From: Sphingomonas sp. CROZ-RG-20F-R02-07
GTDB lineage: Bacteria; Pseudomonadota; Alphaproteobacteria; Sphingomonadales; Sphingomonadaceae
Reading direction: 5' to 3'
DNA: 64,000 nucleotides
NCBI RefSeq assembly: GCF_022662335.1
Contig: NZ_JAKNQJ010000001.1
Span: 620,001 to 684,000, forward strand
Below are positions 16,540 to 24,859 of the stretch, piece by piece. The notes below the pieces were generated by a model. The model saw only the letters and a list, made by a program, of their open reading frames with translations, had not been told where the DNA came from and did not search any database. Each line of letters starts with the position of its first letter. The stretch's first letter is position 1. The translations under genes and the position numbers were made by a program.

Positions 16540-17475
16540 CTAACGCGGCTTCACCCCGATCTCCCGCTCGTCCGTGTCGTAGAGGACAGACCATCGAAAA
16601 TAGGGCGCGAAGCCGAGCGACAGGCGCGTGTCCCCGTCTCGCCGAGCATAGAAAAGGCCGCTTGCCTGGTCGCGGCGGCCGATCGTCACCGCAATGCTCC
16701 GTGTCGCGGCACCCGATCCCACGCTGATCGTGGCCGGCGTGCCGTTCGCCCATGGGCGGAACGGCGCGTCGCGCAGCACGCGCAGGCCGGCCGCTCCGCT
16801 GTCGAAAAAGGCGCGTCCGCAAATCCTTTGCGGGCCCACCAGGCAGCCGGGCGTCGTGCCGTCACGGTCGACCGCGATCCGCGCATAGCCTGCGATCTCG
16901 GCGTCGGTCGGGTTCAGCACGATGCGCCCCTGCTCGGTCGCCGAACGCGGCAGCTCGACGATCCAGCGCCGGATGCCGAGTTGCGCGAAGGGATTGTCGA
17001 TCTCGTCGTGTTTCAGCCGGATGCCCAAGATCGCGGCGAAGCCCTGGCCGGCAATACCGTCGCTCTGGATGCCATAGGTGGACAGGACCGCGCGAGCTGC
17101 CGGACAGTCGGGGTGAGCGGGCGTGCAACCGATGGCGGCGATCCGCATCAGCTTAACGGGGCCAGCGATCGGCCCGGCGGCGACGGGCACGACGACCGCC
17201 TCCCCCTCGATCGCGGTTCCCACATCATAGCGATAGGTGACCTTCGGGCCTGCCGGCGTATCGGTCCTGCCACCCAGCCCCCGCGGGAGCACGCGCAGAC
17301 CCGTCGACCCGGTGTCGATGCCGACCTCCACCGATCGACCGTCGATCGTCAGCGTGGTCGCGAACCGCCGATCGCCGTTCGGAAGCGCGACCAGCCGAAC
17401 CGGCAGCTCGGCGCGCTGGGCCGATGCCGGCGGAGACGCCACCATGATCGCCGCGAACACGATCCGCTTGATCAC
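16540..17475 (-). CDS. secreted pepsin-like aspartic protease homologue
   Basis: A 311-residue protein with a GTG start at 17475 placed behind a strong GAGGAGG. The first 20 residues form a signal peptide (VIKRIVFAAIMVASPPASAQ). It has two pseudo-repeated lobes, each with an aspartic-protease signature: VGIDTGSTGLRVL in the N-terminal lobe and FFDSGAAGLRVL in the C-terminal lobe, so both catalytic Asp residues and their Thr/Ser-Gly neighbours are present. This resembles the bacterial DUF3443-type and pepsin-like proteins rather than retropepsins. It may cleave or bind periplasmic or surface proteins. It is the last gene before the tRNA-like scar. Confidence 0.75.
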   Translation of the reverse strand: MIKRIVFAAIMVASPPASAQRAELPVRLVALPNGDRRFATTLTIDGRSVEVGIDTGSTGLRVLPRGLGGRTDTPAGPKVTYRYDVGTAIEGEAVVVPVAAGPIAGPVKLMRIAAIGCTPAHPDCPAARAVLSTYGIQSDGIAGQGFAAILGIRLKHDEIDNPFAQLGIRRWIVELPRSATEQGRIVLNPTDAEIAGYARIAVDRDGTTPGCLVGPQRICGRAFFDSGAAGLRVLRDAPFRPWANGTPATISVGSGAATRSIAVTIGRRDQASGLFYARRDGDTRLSLGFAPYFRWSVLYDTDEREIGVKPR

Positions 17476-17497
17476 AGGCCCCTCCTCTACCCGCCGC

Positions 17498-18505
17498 TCA
17501 CCATTCAATGCCGATCTTGCCGAAATGCGCCGCGCTCATCTCGTAGCGGAACGCATCGGCGAGGCGTTCCAGCGGGAAGCGGCGGTCGACCACGGGCCGG
17601 ATCGTAGCACCGTCGAGCGCGCGCACGAAATCCTGCTGCTCGCGCCGGCTGCCGACGATGAGGCCCTGCAGACGGGCCTGTTTCCCCATCAGGGCGGCGG
17701 TCGGCACCTCGCCGCTCGCGCCCGTCAGCACACCTATCAGCGAGATGTGACCACCCACGCGCACCGCCGCAATCGACTGCGCGAGCGTGCCCGGGCCGCC
17801 GACCTCGACGACATGGCCGACGCCGCGGCCGCCCGTCCAGTCGTACACCGCGGCGCCCCAGTCCGGTTGCGTGCGGTAGTTGAGCACATGATCGGCGCCC
17901 AGAACGCGGGCGCGTTCCAGCTTTTCGTCCGATGAGGAGGTGATCGCCACGGTCGCGCCCATCAGCTTGGCGATCTGCAGCGCCCATATCGACACACCGC
18001 CGGTTCCCAGCAGCAGCACCGTGTCGCCCGCCTTCAGCCGGCCATCGACGATCAGCGCGCGCCACGCCGTCAGGCCCGCCGTCGTGATCGTCGCCGCCTC
18101 CACGGCATCATAGCCCTTGGGTGCATGCGTGAACGCGGTCGCCGGCCGCACGACGAATTCCTGCGCGAAGCCGTCGATGCCGTCGCCGGGCGTGCGGGCG
18201 AAATCCCCGATGGTCGGCTTGCCGTCCTGCCAATCGGGGAAGAAGCACGACACCACCAGGTCGCCGCACGCGAACTCCGTCACCCCCGCGCCGACCGCCT
18301 CGACGATCCCCGCGCCGTCGGCGAGCGGGATGCGCCCGTCAGCGGCGCCCATCTTCCCGGTCGCCACGCCGAGATCGTGGAAGTTGAGCGAACTGCCATG
18401 CAACGCCACCCTGATCTCGCCCGCGCCGGGGCTTCCCGGATCGGCGCGGTCCTCCGCCAGCAGCCGATCCAGGCCGATCGGTGTGCGCAACGCCATTGTC
18501 TTCAT
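17498..18505 (-). CDS. medium-chain zinc-type alcohol dehydrogenase / quinone oxidoreductase
   Basis: A 335-residue MDR-superfamily oxidoreductase. The N-terminal half has the GroES-like fold (SSLNFHDLGVATGKM, LADGAGIVEAVGAGVTEF). The NAD(P)-binding Rossmann segment is TVLLLGTGGVSIWALQIAKL, followed by GATVAITSSSDEKLERA. The usual catalytic-zinc Cys/His set is replaced by NFHD, as in quinone-oxidoreductase-like members, so a zinc-independent enoyl or quinone reductase is as likely as an alcohol dehydrogenase. GGGAG precedes the ATG at 18505. It lies 22 bases upstream of the protease gene on the same strand and may share its transcript. Confidence 0.88.
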   Translation of the reverse strand: MKTMALRTPIGLDRLLAEDRADPGSPGAGEIRVALHGSSLNFHDLGVATGKMGAADGRIPLADGAGIVEAVGAGVTEFACGDLVVSCFFPDWQDGKPTIGDFARTPGDGIDGFAQEFVVRPATAFTHAPKGYDAVEAATITTAGLTAWRALIVDGRLKAGDTVLLLGTGGVSIWALQIAKLMGATVAITSSSDEKLERARVLGADHVLNYRTQPDWGAAVYDWTGGRGVGHVVEVGGPGTLAQSIAAVRVGGHISLIGVLTGASGEVPTAALMGKQARLQGLIVGSRREQQDFVRALDGATIRPVVDRRFPLERLADAFRYEMSAAHFGKIGIEW

Positions 18506-18677
18506 GCCAGGCTCCCTCGATACGGTGGCCAAACGCGCGAAAGGACCTGATCGTCGCAGCCGCGCGCGGATAGCCGAACGACGGTCGCGGGAAGAAACGG
18601 GCTTCGACGATGGGGCGGACATATCGCCTCGACGGGCGTCGCGCCCTATACCGTCGCGCACCCGAGGAGAAACCATC

Positions 18678-19247
18678 GTGAACCTGTCCGACGTTCTGGT
18701 CCCCACCTATGCGCAGATGTTGGGGGCGCTGTCCGCCTGGCTCGGCAAGGCCGAAGCGCAACGGCCCGGCGGCGAAGCCGAAGCGCTGCTCGTCGCGCGT
18801 CTGGCGCCCGACATGTTTCCGCTCTCCACCCAGATCCGCTTCGCGTGCGTGCAGGCGCTCGAGGGCGTGTTCCGGCTGCGCGGCGAACCTCTGCCCGACA
18901 CGGCGGCGGTGCTGCGCGACGAGGGGCGGAATGCGGCCGAGCGGCCGGGAACGATCGCCGAGGCGCAATCACGGATCGCGGAGACGCTCGCCGAGGTGAA
19001 GGTGGCGTCGATCGATCACGGCCGATGGAACGATCCCGCGGCGGCGGTCGAGCTCGCCTTGCCGCAAGGCCTGATCTTCGACCTGACGGCCGAGCAATAC
19101 TCACGCGATTGGGCGCTGCCGCAATTCTATTTCCACGTCATGGCCGCCTATGCGATCCTGCGTGCGCAAGGCGTGGAACTGGGCAAGGCGGACTATGCCG
19201 CGCATATGTTCGCCCATCTGCGGCCGGGATCGGCCCCAGCGCAATAA
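18678..19247 (+). CDS. DUF1993 domain protein
   Basis: A 189-residue soluble protein. The GTG at 18678 follows GAGGAGA with good spacing and gives the usual family beginning (LSDVLVPTYAQMLGALSAWL). Other family landmarks are FPLSTQIRFACVQALEG and LPQFYFHVMAAYAILRAQGV near the C-terminus. DUF1993 proteins are all-helical, DinB-like in outline and of unknown function. It is divergent from the MDR gene, with a promoter region of about 170 bases between them, and convergent with the FadL gene, separated by a strong hairpin. Confidence 0.85.
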   Translation: MNLSDVLVPTYAQMLGALSAWLGKAEAQRPGGEAEALLVARLAPDMFPLSTQIRFACVQALEGVFRLRGEPLPDTAAVLRDEGRNAAERPGTIAEAQSRIAETLAEVKVASIDHGRWNDPAAAVELALPQGLIFDLTAEQYSRDWALPQFYFHVMAAYAILRAQGVELGKADYAAHMFAHLRPGSAPAQ

Positions 19248-19253
19248 ACCTGT

Positions 19254-19287
19254 CGCGGCCACGCTCGCCGGGCGAGACGTGGCCGCG
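19254..19287. terminator. long hairpin between convergent genes
   Basis: The arms CGCGGCCACG and CGTGGCCGCG are perfect, and the interior CTCGCC/GGCGAG extends the stem to about 16 pairs. It lies between the stops of the DUF1993 and FadL genes, so it can end transcription from both sides. There is no U tract, as is usual in this genome. Confidence 0.7.
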
Positions 19288-19293
19288 CGGGCA

Positions 19294-20592
19294 TCAGAAC
19301 GTCATGCGGCCGCCGAGCGACAGGACGACGGCATGCGCGTTCTGCAGTTCGCCGTTGGTGAGGATCGGCGTCTGGGCGGCGGTTCCGGGATAGGCCGCCG
19401 TCACGCGGTCGATCGACGCATTCGAGAAATCGACATAATTGGCGGCCGCATCGACGGTGAAGCGGCGCGTCAACTGATAGGAAGCACCGGTGCCGTAGTT
19501 CCAGCGGTTGGCGTCGGGCACGCGGGCGTCGCGCAGGCCGTCCTGCGTCGGCGTGATCGCGCGCTGCACGCCCGCACGCCAGGTCAGGCGCGGCGTCACG
19601 GCATAATCGAACCCGCCGGCCATGCTCCAGCTGTTGCGATAATTTTCCGGGATCGCCTGGTTGATCGGCGCACCGAGCGCGATCGTGTCGAACTTGTCCC
19701 AGGTGTAATGGATATATTGGGCGTTGAGCGTCAGCCGGTTGGTGGCGCGCAGCCGGCCGCCGAGGATCACCTGCGCGGGCGTGCTGAAGCGCGCTTCAAT
19801 ACCGGACAGGCTGGCGTTCGACGCGGCGAGCGGGCCGACCAGACCGGAAATGGTCAGATCGCCCTTCAGCGTGTGGCGGATGGAGGATTTGTAGCTGAAG
19901 CCGATCGTAACGACGTCGTTGTGCATCTGCGCGCCGGCCGTCCAGCCCACGTCCCAGCCCGCGCCTTCCAATTGCTGCTCGCCATCGGGTAGCGAGGCGA
20001 GCACGTTGGGCAGCGCATTGCTGAGGCTGGCATAGCTATGCTCGACATTCACGCCGCCGCCGATCCGCAGCCAGTCGGTGGGCGCGATGCCGATCGAAGG
20101 CTGGATGTCGAAGGTGAGCAGCTTGGTGCGATCGGCGGTGTAGCGCGCCCAGCTTGACGCCTTGTAGTCCGTGGTGAAGCTGAACGGCGACGTGATCGCG
20201 AGCCCTATCGCGACCCGGTCGCCGAGCGGGAAAGCGATCGCGCCCGAAGGCAGCACGCCGTTGCTGATCGGGTTGCGCGAAATCGTGTCGCCGCCGATGG
20301 GCGCGAAGCTCTGGCCCGGACGGCGGATCAGCGTGCCGCGGTCGACCACGTCGCCGTGCGGCAGGATCGCCGCGGCGCTGAGCGCCACTTCGGCATCGGT
20401 CTGCCCGGCGATAGCGGCGGGGTTCCACCACAGCGACGAGGCGCCGGTGTCGGCCACTTCGCCCGAAAAGGCGCGGCCGGCGGCGCGGGCGGACTGTTCC
20501 TGGAGGTAGAAGGCCTGCGCATGTGCCGCGCCCGACATGGCGAAGGCGGAGGCGGCAGTGGCGCCGAGCAGAACGAGCTTGGTGGGGGACAT
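19294..20592 (-). CDS. fadL: FadL-family outer-membrane fatty-acid transporter
   Basis: A 432-residue beta-barrel protein with signal peptide MSPTKLVLLGATAASAFAMS and cleavage after AHA. The mature N-terminus AFYLQEQSARAAGRAFSGE with DTGASSLWWNPAAIAG is the FadL hatch signature, and the C-terminus ends in Phe, as expected for barrel insertion. Length matches the family (420-450). It admits long-chain fatty acids or other hydrophobic compounds through the outer membrane. It stands downstream of a DUF2147 gene and close to fadN-, fadA- and fadD-like genes, which fits a fatty-acid role. The promoter is probably shared with DUF2147. Confidence 0.9.
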   Translation of the reverse strand: MSPTKLVLLGATAASAFAMSGAAHAQAFYLQEQSARAAGRAFSGEVADTGASSLWWNPAAIAGQTDAEVALSAAAILPHGDVVDRGTLIRRPGQSFAPIGGDTISRNPISNGVLPSGAIAFPLGDRVAIGLAITSPFSFTTDYKASSWARYTADRTKLLTFDIQPSIGIAPTDWLRIGGGVNVEHSYASLSNALPNVLASLPDGEQQLEGAGWDVGWTAGAQMHNDVVTIGFSYKSSIRHTLKGDLTISGLVGPLAASNASLSGIEARFSTPAQVILGGRLRATNRLTLNAQYIHYTWDKFDTIALGAPINQAIPENYRNSWSMAGGFDYAVTPRLTWRAGVQRAITPTQDGLRDARVPDANRWNYGTGASYQLTRRFTVDAAANYVDFSNASIDRVTAAYPGTAAQTPILTNGELQNAHAVVLSLGGRMTF

Positions 20593-20639
20593 GGGGCGAT
20601 CCTGTTTGCGGGATAGGTGAAAGGGGAAACGGCGACGAA

Positions 20640-21053
20640 TCAGCGCACGCGCGTCCAGGTCTGGGTCTTGCAGAAGGGCACGAAGACGCAGCCGCGCACC
20701 TTCAACTGGTCGGCGCCGAGCGGCGTCACCTTGGCGCCGTAGGTCTTGCCGTCATCGGCGTTGTAGATCGATCCGCCGCTCCAGGCGTCGCCGTCGCGCG
20801 TGAAGCCGCTGAGGAATTGCAGGCCCTTGATCGGGCGGTTGCGCAGCGCGGCGTTCGCATTCTTGGCATCGCGCAGGTCAGGCTGGGTCCGCAGCAGATC
20901 GGACGTGACGATGCGGCCACAGATCGACGGGCCGCAATGCGTGATCTCGACGATCGCGTTGTGAGTCTCGGTCTTCCAATGGCCGATCGCGGTATCGGCA
21001 CCGGCGGGTGGCGCGGCGGCCAGCATCAGGCCCATCATGACGGATCCGATCAT
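20640..21053 (-). CDS. secreted DUF2147 domain protein
   Basis: A 137-residue exported protein; signal peptide MIGSVMMGLMLAAAPPAGA. The mature part carries the DUF2147 pattern: GHWKTETHNAIVEI, CGPSICGRIV, the central QFLSGFTRDGDAWSGGSIYN, DDGKTYGAKV, and LKVRGCVFVPFCKTQTWTRV at the end. Family members are small periplasmic beta-rich proteins, often next to lipid or fatty-acid genes, with unknown function. AAGGAG stands before two adjacent ATG codons (21056 and 21053); the second has the better spacing. It is followed by fadL after 47 bases, so the two probably form an operon. Confidence 0.88.
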   Translation of the reverse strand: MIGSVMMGLMLAAAPPAGADTAIGHWKTETHNAIVEITHCGPSICGRIVTSDLLRTQPDLRDAKNANAALRNRPIKGLQFLSGFTRDGDAWSGGSIYNADDGKTYGAKVTPLGADQLKVRGCVFVPFCKTQTWTRVR

Positions 21054-21217
21054 CATCCTCTCCTTCTTCCCCCACCCAAACCGGGCGGGATGGTGAAGCG
21101 CCGTATCTGTACGGTCGCGATCTGCGTCAGCCATTAGACCAAAGCGTGCACTGGCTGACCTATGCGGCAAGCAATTAATCCGCGAACCGCTCGCGTCAAG
21201 CGCCTTGTGTCTCGGGG

Positions 21218-21249
21218 ATCACCGGGCATCTGCGCGGATGCCCGGTGAT
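21218..21249 (-). terminator. hairpin after the HAD/ECH gene
   Basis: ATCACCGGGCATC and GATGCCCGGTGAT form a perfect 13-pair stem with the loop TGCGCG. It begins 18 bases beyond the stop of the HAD/ECH gene and probably ends the thiolase-HAD/ECH transcript. No U tract follows. Confidence 0.7.
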
Positions 21250-21266
21250 GTCGGCGTCGATGGGTG

Positions 21267-23594
21267 TCAGTTGCGCAGCGGCTTGCCCGTCGTGAGCATC
21301 TGCTTGATCCGCGCCTGGGTGCGCTCGTCATGGATGCTCGCCATGAACTGCGCGCGTTCCAGATCGAGCAACGCCTCCTCGCTCACCGTATCGACCAGAT
21401 CGGCGTCGCCGCCGGTCAGCACCTGTGCGAGTCGTTCGCCGACCACGCCGTCATAGGCGGTCGCGATGCCCCGCGCCTGGAAGCCGCGGACCACGTCGGC
21501 GATCCCGGCGCGACCGCTTTCGCCGGGCAGACGATAGCCGGGCCTGGCGGGTGGCGCATAGCCTTCCACCAGCGACAGCGCCTTGGCCTTGGCGTCCGCC
21601 AGCAGCCGGTCGCGGTTCATGGTGATGCCGTCGCCGCCGCGCAGGATCATCATCTCGCGCGCTTCGGCGGCGGATTTGGCGACCTTGGCGGTCGACACCA
21701 TCTCGAACACCTTGGCGACCGCGGGCATCGGCCCCTTGGGCATCATCGGCGAACGCGCGAACCGGTCGAGCATCTCGCCATTGCCGCCCCATCCGGGGAT
21801 CAGCCCCACGCCGCACTCGACAAGGCCCGCATAGGTTTCGGCATGCGCCTGGATCGCGTCGGCATGGAGCAGCACCTCACATCCGCCGCCCAGCGCCAGT
21901 CCAGCGGGCGCCGCCACCACCGGAAAGGGCGCGTATTTCAGCGCCTTCATCGCCTGCTGGCCACCGGCGACCGATTGCTCGATCATGTCCCACAGGCCGC
22001 CCGCCACCGCGAACATCGCGACGCCGAGATTGGCGCCGGCCGAGAAGTTCGTCCCCTCGTTGTAGATCACCAGGGCGCGGAATCGCGCGGCGACGAGCGG
22101 GATCGCTTCGCCGATCAGCGCCATGATCTCGCCGTCGAGCGCGTTCATCTTGGTGGTGAATTCGAGTGCCGCGACGCCGTCCCCCACGTCCCACAGCGCC
22201 GCCGAGCCGTTCTTCAGCAGCGGCTGTTCGCGCAGCTTCACGTCCTCCAGCAGCACAACGCCGTCAGCGCGGCGCAGATCGGCATAGTCGCCGCCGGTCG
22301 TCAGATATTGGCGGCGACCATCCTCCACGCGGTAGAACGGGCGCGTGCCCGCGGTATCGAGAATCGACGGCACCGCCCTGCCCTCGGCGCGCAACCGCGT
22401 GGCGAGCATGCCGCCGCCCAGCCGGTCGATTAGCTCGAACGGCCCATATTTCCAGTTGTAGCCGAGCTTCATCGCGTCATCGATCGCAACGATATCGTCC
22501 GCCGCCTCACCGACGAGCATCGCGGCATAGGCGAGCGTCTTGCCGAGCACCTCCCAGGCGAACTGCCCGACCTTGCCGGGTGCGTCGATCAGGGCCGCCA
22601 GGTTCTTTTCCGCCGCGGGCGGCAAGGCCGCCGGCTCCGCCTGCGCGCGGTAATCGCCCGATGCGAGGTCGAGCGCCTGCTTCACGCGGCGGCCGTCCGC
22701 CTGTTTGTCGAGCCGGTAGAAACCGCCCTTGCCCTTGCGACCCGTGAAGCCGTCCGCGATCATCCGGTCGACGAGCGGCATCGGCCGCACCGTCTCGAAA
22801 TAGGGATCGCCCGCGGGCAGCGTGGACGACAGGCTCTTCGACAGCAGCGGCATCAGATCGACGCCGACGAGATCGACCAGCCCGAAGATTCCGGTCTTGG
22901 GCACGCCCATCGGCCGGCCGCCGATCTGGTCCGCCTCCTCGACGCTCAGCCCTTGGTCCATCGCCGCATTGATCGCGACCGCCAGCCAATAAGTGCCGAT
23001 GCGGTTGGCGATGAAACCCGGCGTATCCTTGGCAGGAACGATGCGCTTGCCCATCGCGCGATCGACGAACGCCTCCACCCTGCCCGCCACCACCGGATCG
23101 GTGTCCGCGCCGCGGACGATCTCGATCAGGCGCATATAGCGCGGCGGATTGAAGAAATGGGTGATGAGGAAGTCGCGCCGGAACTGATCCGAGCGCCCCT
23201 CGACCAGATGGCCGAGCGGGATGGTCGAGGTGTTGGACGAGACCGCCGTGCCCGGACGCTTCAGCGTCTCCAGCCGCGCATAGAGCGCCTGTTTGATGTC
23301 GAGCCGCTCGACGATCGCCTCCACGATCCAGTCGCATTCGGCGACGCGGTCCAGATGATCGTCGATATTGCCCGTCTCCACGAGCTTCGCCGCGGCCTTG
23401 GACATGAACGGTGCGGGCTCGGTCTTGAGCATTCGGGCGACCGAGCCCTTGGCGACCGCGTCGCGATCCGGACCGTCCTTCGCCGGGATATCGAGCAGCA
23501 GCACGGGCACGCCGGCATTGGCCACCTGGGCCGCGATCCCCGCGCCCATGACGCCGGCGCCGATCACGCAGACCTTCTTGATGACATCGGCCAT
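21267..23594 (-). CDS. 3-hydroxyacyl-CoA dehydrogenase / enoyl-CoA hydratase fusion (FadN-like)
   Basis: A 775-residue bifunctional beta-oxidation enzyme. The dehydrogenase comes first: NAD-binding VIGAGVMGAGIAAQVANAG at residues 8-26, catalytic region LITHFFNPPRYM, and PGFIANRIG at the start of its C-terminal domain. The hydratase/isomerase is C-terminal (GTNFSAGANLGV, GLALGGGCEVLLHADA, VECGVGLIPGWGG). This order, HAD then ECH, is that of FadN and the reverse of FadB/FadJ. The start at 23594 overlaps the thiolase stop by one base, so the pair is coupled like fadBA-type operons. It converts enoyl-CoA to 3-ketoacyl-CoA in the cytoplasm. Confidence 0.92.
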   Translation of the reverse strand: MADVIKKVCVIGAGVMGAGIAAQVANAGVPVLLLDIPAKDGPDRDAVAKGSVARMLKTEPAPFMSKAAAKLVETGNIDDHLDRVAECDWIVEAIVERLDIKQALYARLETLKRPGTAVSSNTSTIPLGHLVEGRSDQFRRDFLITHFFNPPRYMRLIEIVRGADTDPVVAGRVEAFVDRAMGKRIVPAKDTPGFIANRIGTYWLAVAINAAMDQGLSVEEADQIGGRPMGVPKTGIFGLVDLVGVDLMPLLSKSLSSTLPAGDPYFETVRPMPLVDRMIADGFTGRKGKGGFYRLDKQADGRRVKQALDLASGDYRAQAEPAALPPAAEKNLAALIDAPGKVGQFAWEVLGKTLAYAAMLVGEAADDIVAIDDAMKLGYNWKYGPFELIDRLGGGMLATRLRAEGRAVPSILDTAGTRPFYRVEDGRRQYLTTGGDYADLRRADGVVLLEDVKLREQPLLKNGSAALWDVGDGVAALEFTTKMNALDGEIMALIGEAIPLVAARFRALVIYNEGTNFSAGANLGVAMFAVAGGLWDMIEQSVAGGQQAMKALKYAPFPVVAAPAGLALGGGCEVLLHADAIQAHAETYAGLVECGVGLIPGWGGNGEMLDRFARSPMMPKGPMPAVAKVFEMVSTAKVAKSAAEAREMMILRGGDGITMNRDRLLADAKAKALSLVEGYAPPARPGYRLPGESGRAGIADVVRGFQARGIATAYDGVVGERLAQVLTGGDADLVDTVSEEALLDLERAQFMASIHDERTQARIKQMLTTGKPLRN

Positions 23595-24730
23595 CACACG
23601 CGCTCCAGCACGGTGGCGATGCCCTGCCCGCCGCCAATGCACTGGGTGGCGAGCGCATAGCGGCCGCCCTCACGCTCCAGCAGGGCGGCGGCCTTTCCGA
23701 CGATCCGCGCACCGGTGGCGCCGAGCGGATGGCCGATCGCGATCGCACCGCCATCCAGGTTGATCGTGCCGTCCTTAAGGCCGAGATCGCGGATGCAGGC
23801 GATCGCCTGGCTGGCAAAGGCCTCGTTGATCTCGACGATGTCCAGATCGCCGGTCGCGATGCCGGCGCGCGCCAGCGCCTTTTGCGAGGCGCTGATCGGC
23901 CCCAGCCCCATCGTCTCGGGCGCGATGCCCGACACGCCGACCGCGACGATCCGCGCGAGGATCTTCAGGCCGTGGCGCTTCGCGAAATCCTCCGAGGTGA
24001 CGAGCACCGCCGATGCGCCGTCGGTCAGCGGCGACGACGTGCCGGCGGTCACCGTGCCCTCCTGGTCGAAGGCGGGCTTGAGCCCCGCCAGCCCCTCCGC
24101 GCTGGTGTCGGGGCGGATCGTGCCGTCCTCGCTCACCACGCCGGCCTTGGTCGTGATCGGCACGATCTCGTCCGCCAGGCGTCCGTCGCTGCGCGCCGCC
24201 GCGGCCTTGTGCTGGCTCGTCACCGCGAACGCCTCCTGCTCGGCGCGCGTGATCTGATAGTTGCGCGCGACGTTCTCGGCCGTCTCGCCCATGCCCATAT
24301 AGGCCCCGGCGTTCTTCTTCGCGAGCGCCGGGTTGGGCAACGGATTATAGCCGCCCATCGGCACGCGGCTCATCGATTCGAGGCCGGCGCAGATGAACGC
24401 CTCGCCCGCACCGATCCGGATCTGGCCCATCGCGATGTGGATCGCGCTCATCGACGATCCGCAGAAGCGGTTCACCGTCATGCCGCCGACCGACAGCGGC
24501 AGATCGGCGAGCAGGCCGATCATCCGCGCCACGTTCAGCCCCTGCTCGCCTTCCGGGAAGGCGCAGCCGAGCACGATATCCTCGATCTCGGCGGGATCGA
24601 CGCCGGTGCGCTCGATCAGGCCGCGGATCACCTGCGCGGCGAGGTCGTCGGGCCGCACGCGGGCGAGATCGCCCTTGCCGGCGAGGTGGAAGGGCGAGCG
24701 GGCATAGCCTGCGATCACGACGTCGGTCAT
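23594..24730 (-). CDS. fadA: acetyl-CoA acyltransferase (3-ketoacyl-CoA thiolase)
   Basis: A 378-residue thiolase. The nucleophilic Cys90 is in VNRFCGSSMSAIH, the catalytic His in AIGHPLGATGARI, and the second Cys in ATQCIGGGQGIA. It performs the last step of each beta-oxidation round, releasing acetyl-CoA. It is the first gene of a two-gene operon with the HAD/ECH fusion and is divergent from the acyl-CoA ligase gene. The ATG at 24730 is preceded by GAGAGG. Biosynthetic acetoacetyl-CoA thiolase is an alternative, but the operon partner argues for degradation. Confidence 0.9.
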   Translation of the reverse strand: MTDVVIAGYARSPFHLAGKGDLARVRPDDLAAQVIRGLIERTGVDPAEIEDIVLGCAFPEGEQGLNVARMIGLLADLPLSVGGMTVNRFCGSSMSAIHIAMGQIRIGAGEAFICAGLESMSRVPMGGYNPLPNPALAKKNAGAYMGMGETAENVARNYQITRAEQEAFAVTSQHKAAAARSDGRLADEIVPITTKAGVVSEDGTIRPDTSAEGLAGLKPAFDQEGTVTAGTSSPLTDGASAVLVTSEDFAKRHGLKILARIVAVGVSGIAPETMGLGPISASQKALARAGIATGDLDIVEINEAFASQAIACIRDLGLKDGTINLDGGAIAIGHPLGATGARIVGKAAALLEREGGRYALATQCIGGGQGIATVLERV

Positions 24731-24792
24731 AAGATCCTCTCGATTGGCACGCCGGCCTCTGGGCCTTGCGATGTGCCGTAAAGGTGCACTAG

Positions 24793-24807
24793 TTCCCGTA
24801 TAGGGAA
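24793..24807. promoter_or_regulatory. inverted repeat, candidate operator of the fad divergon
   Basis: TTCCC-GTATA-GGGAA is a perfect 5-base inverted repeat in the 129-base space between the divergent thiolase and acyl-CoA ligase genes. A MerR regulator gene follows the ligase. MerR proteins bind such short-arm palindromes within promoters, so this is a reasonable operator candidate. No binding consensus is known to me for this protein. Confidence 0.45.
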
Positions 24808-24859
24808 AGCGCCGGGCCTCATCAAGATGGCCGGACGCGACATGACCGGGAGAGCGAGC

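Noticed and set aside
16124-16822. Minus-strand 232-residue frame with GLESRNRRLTGP
   Set aside because: It runs antisense through the tRNA-like segment and overlaps the protease gene; no family resemblance.
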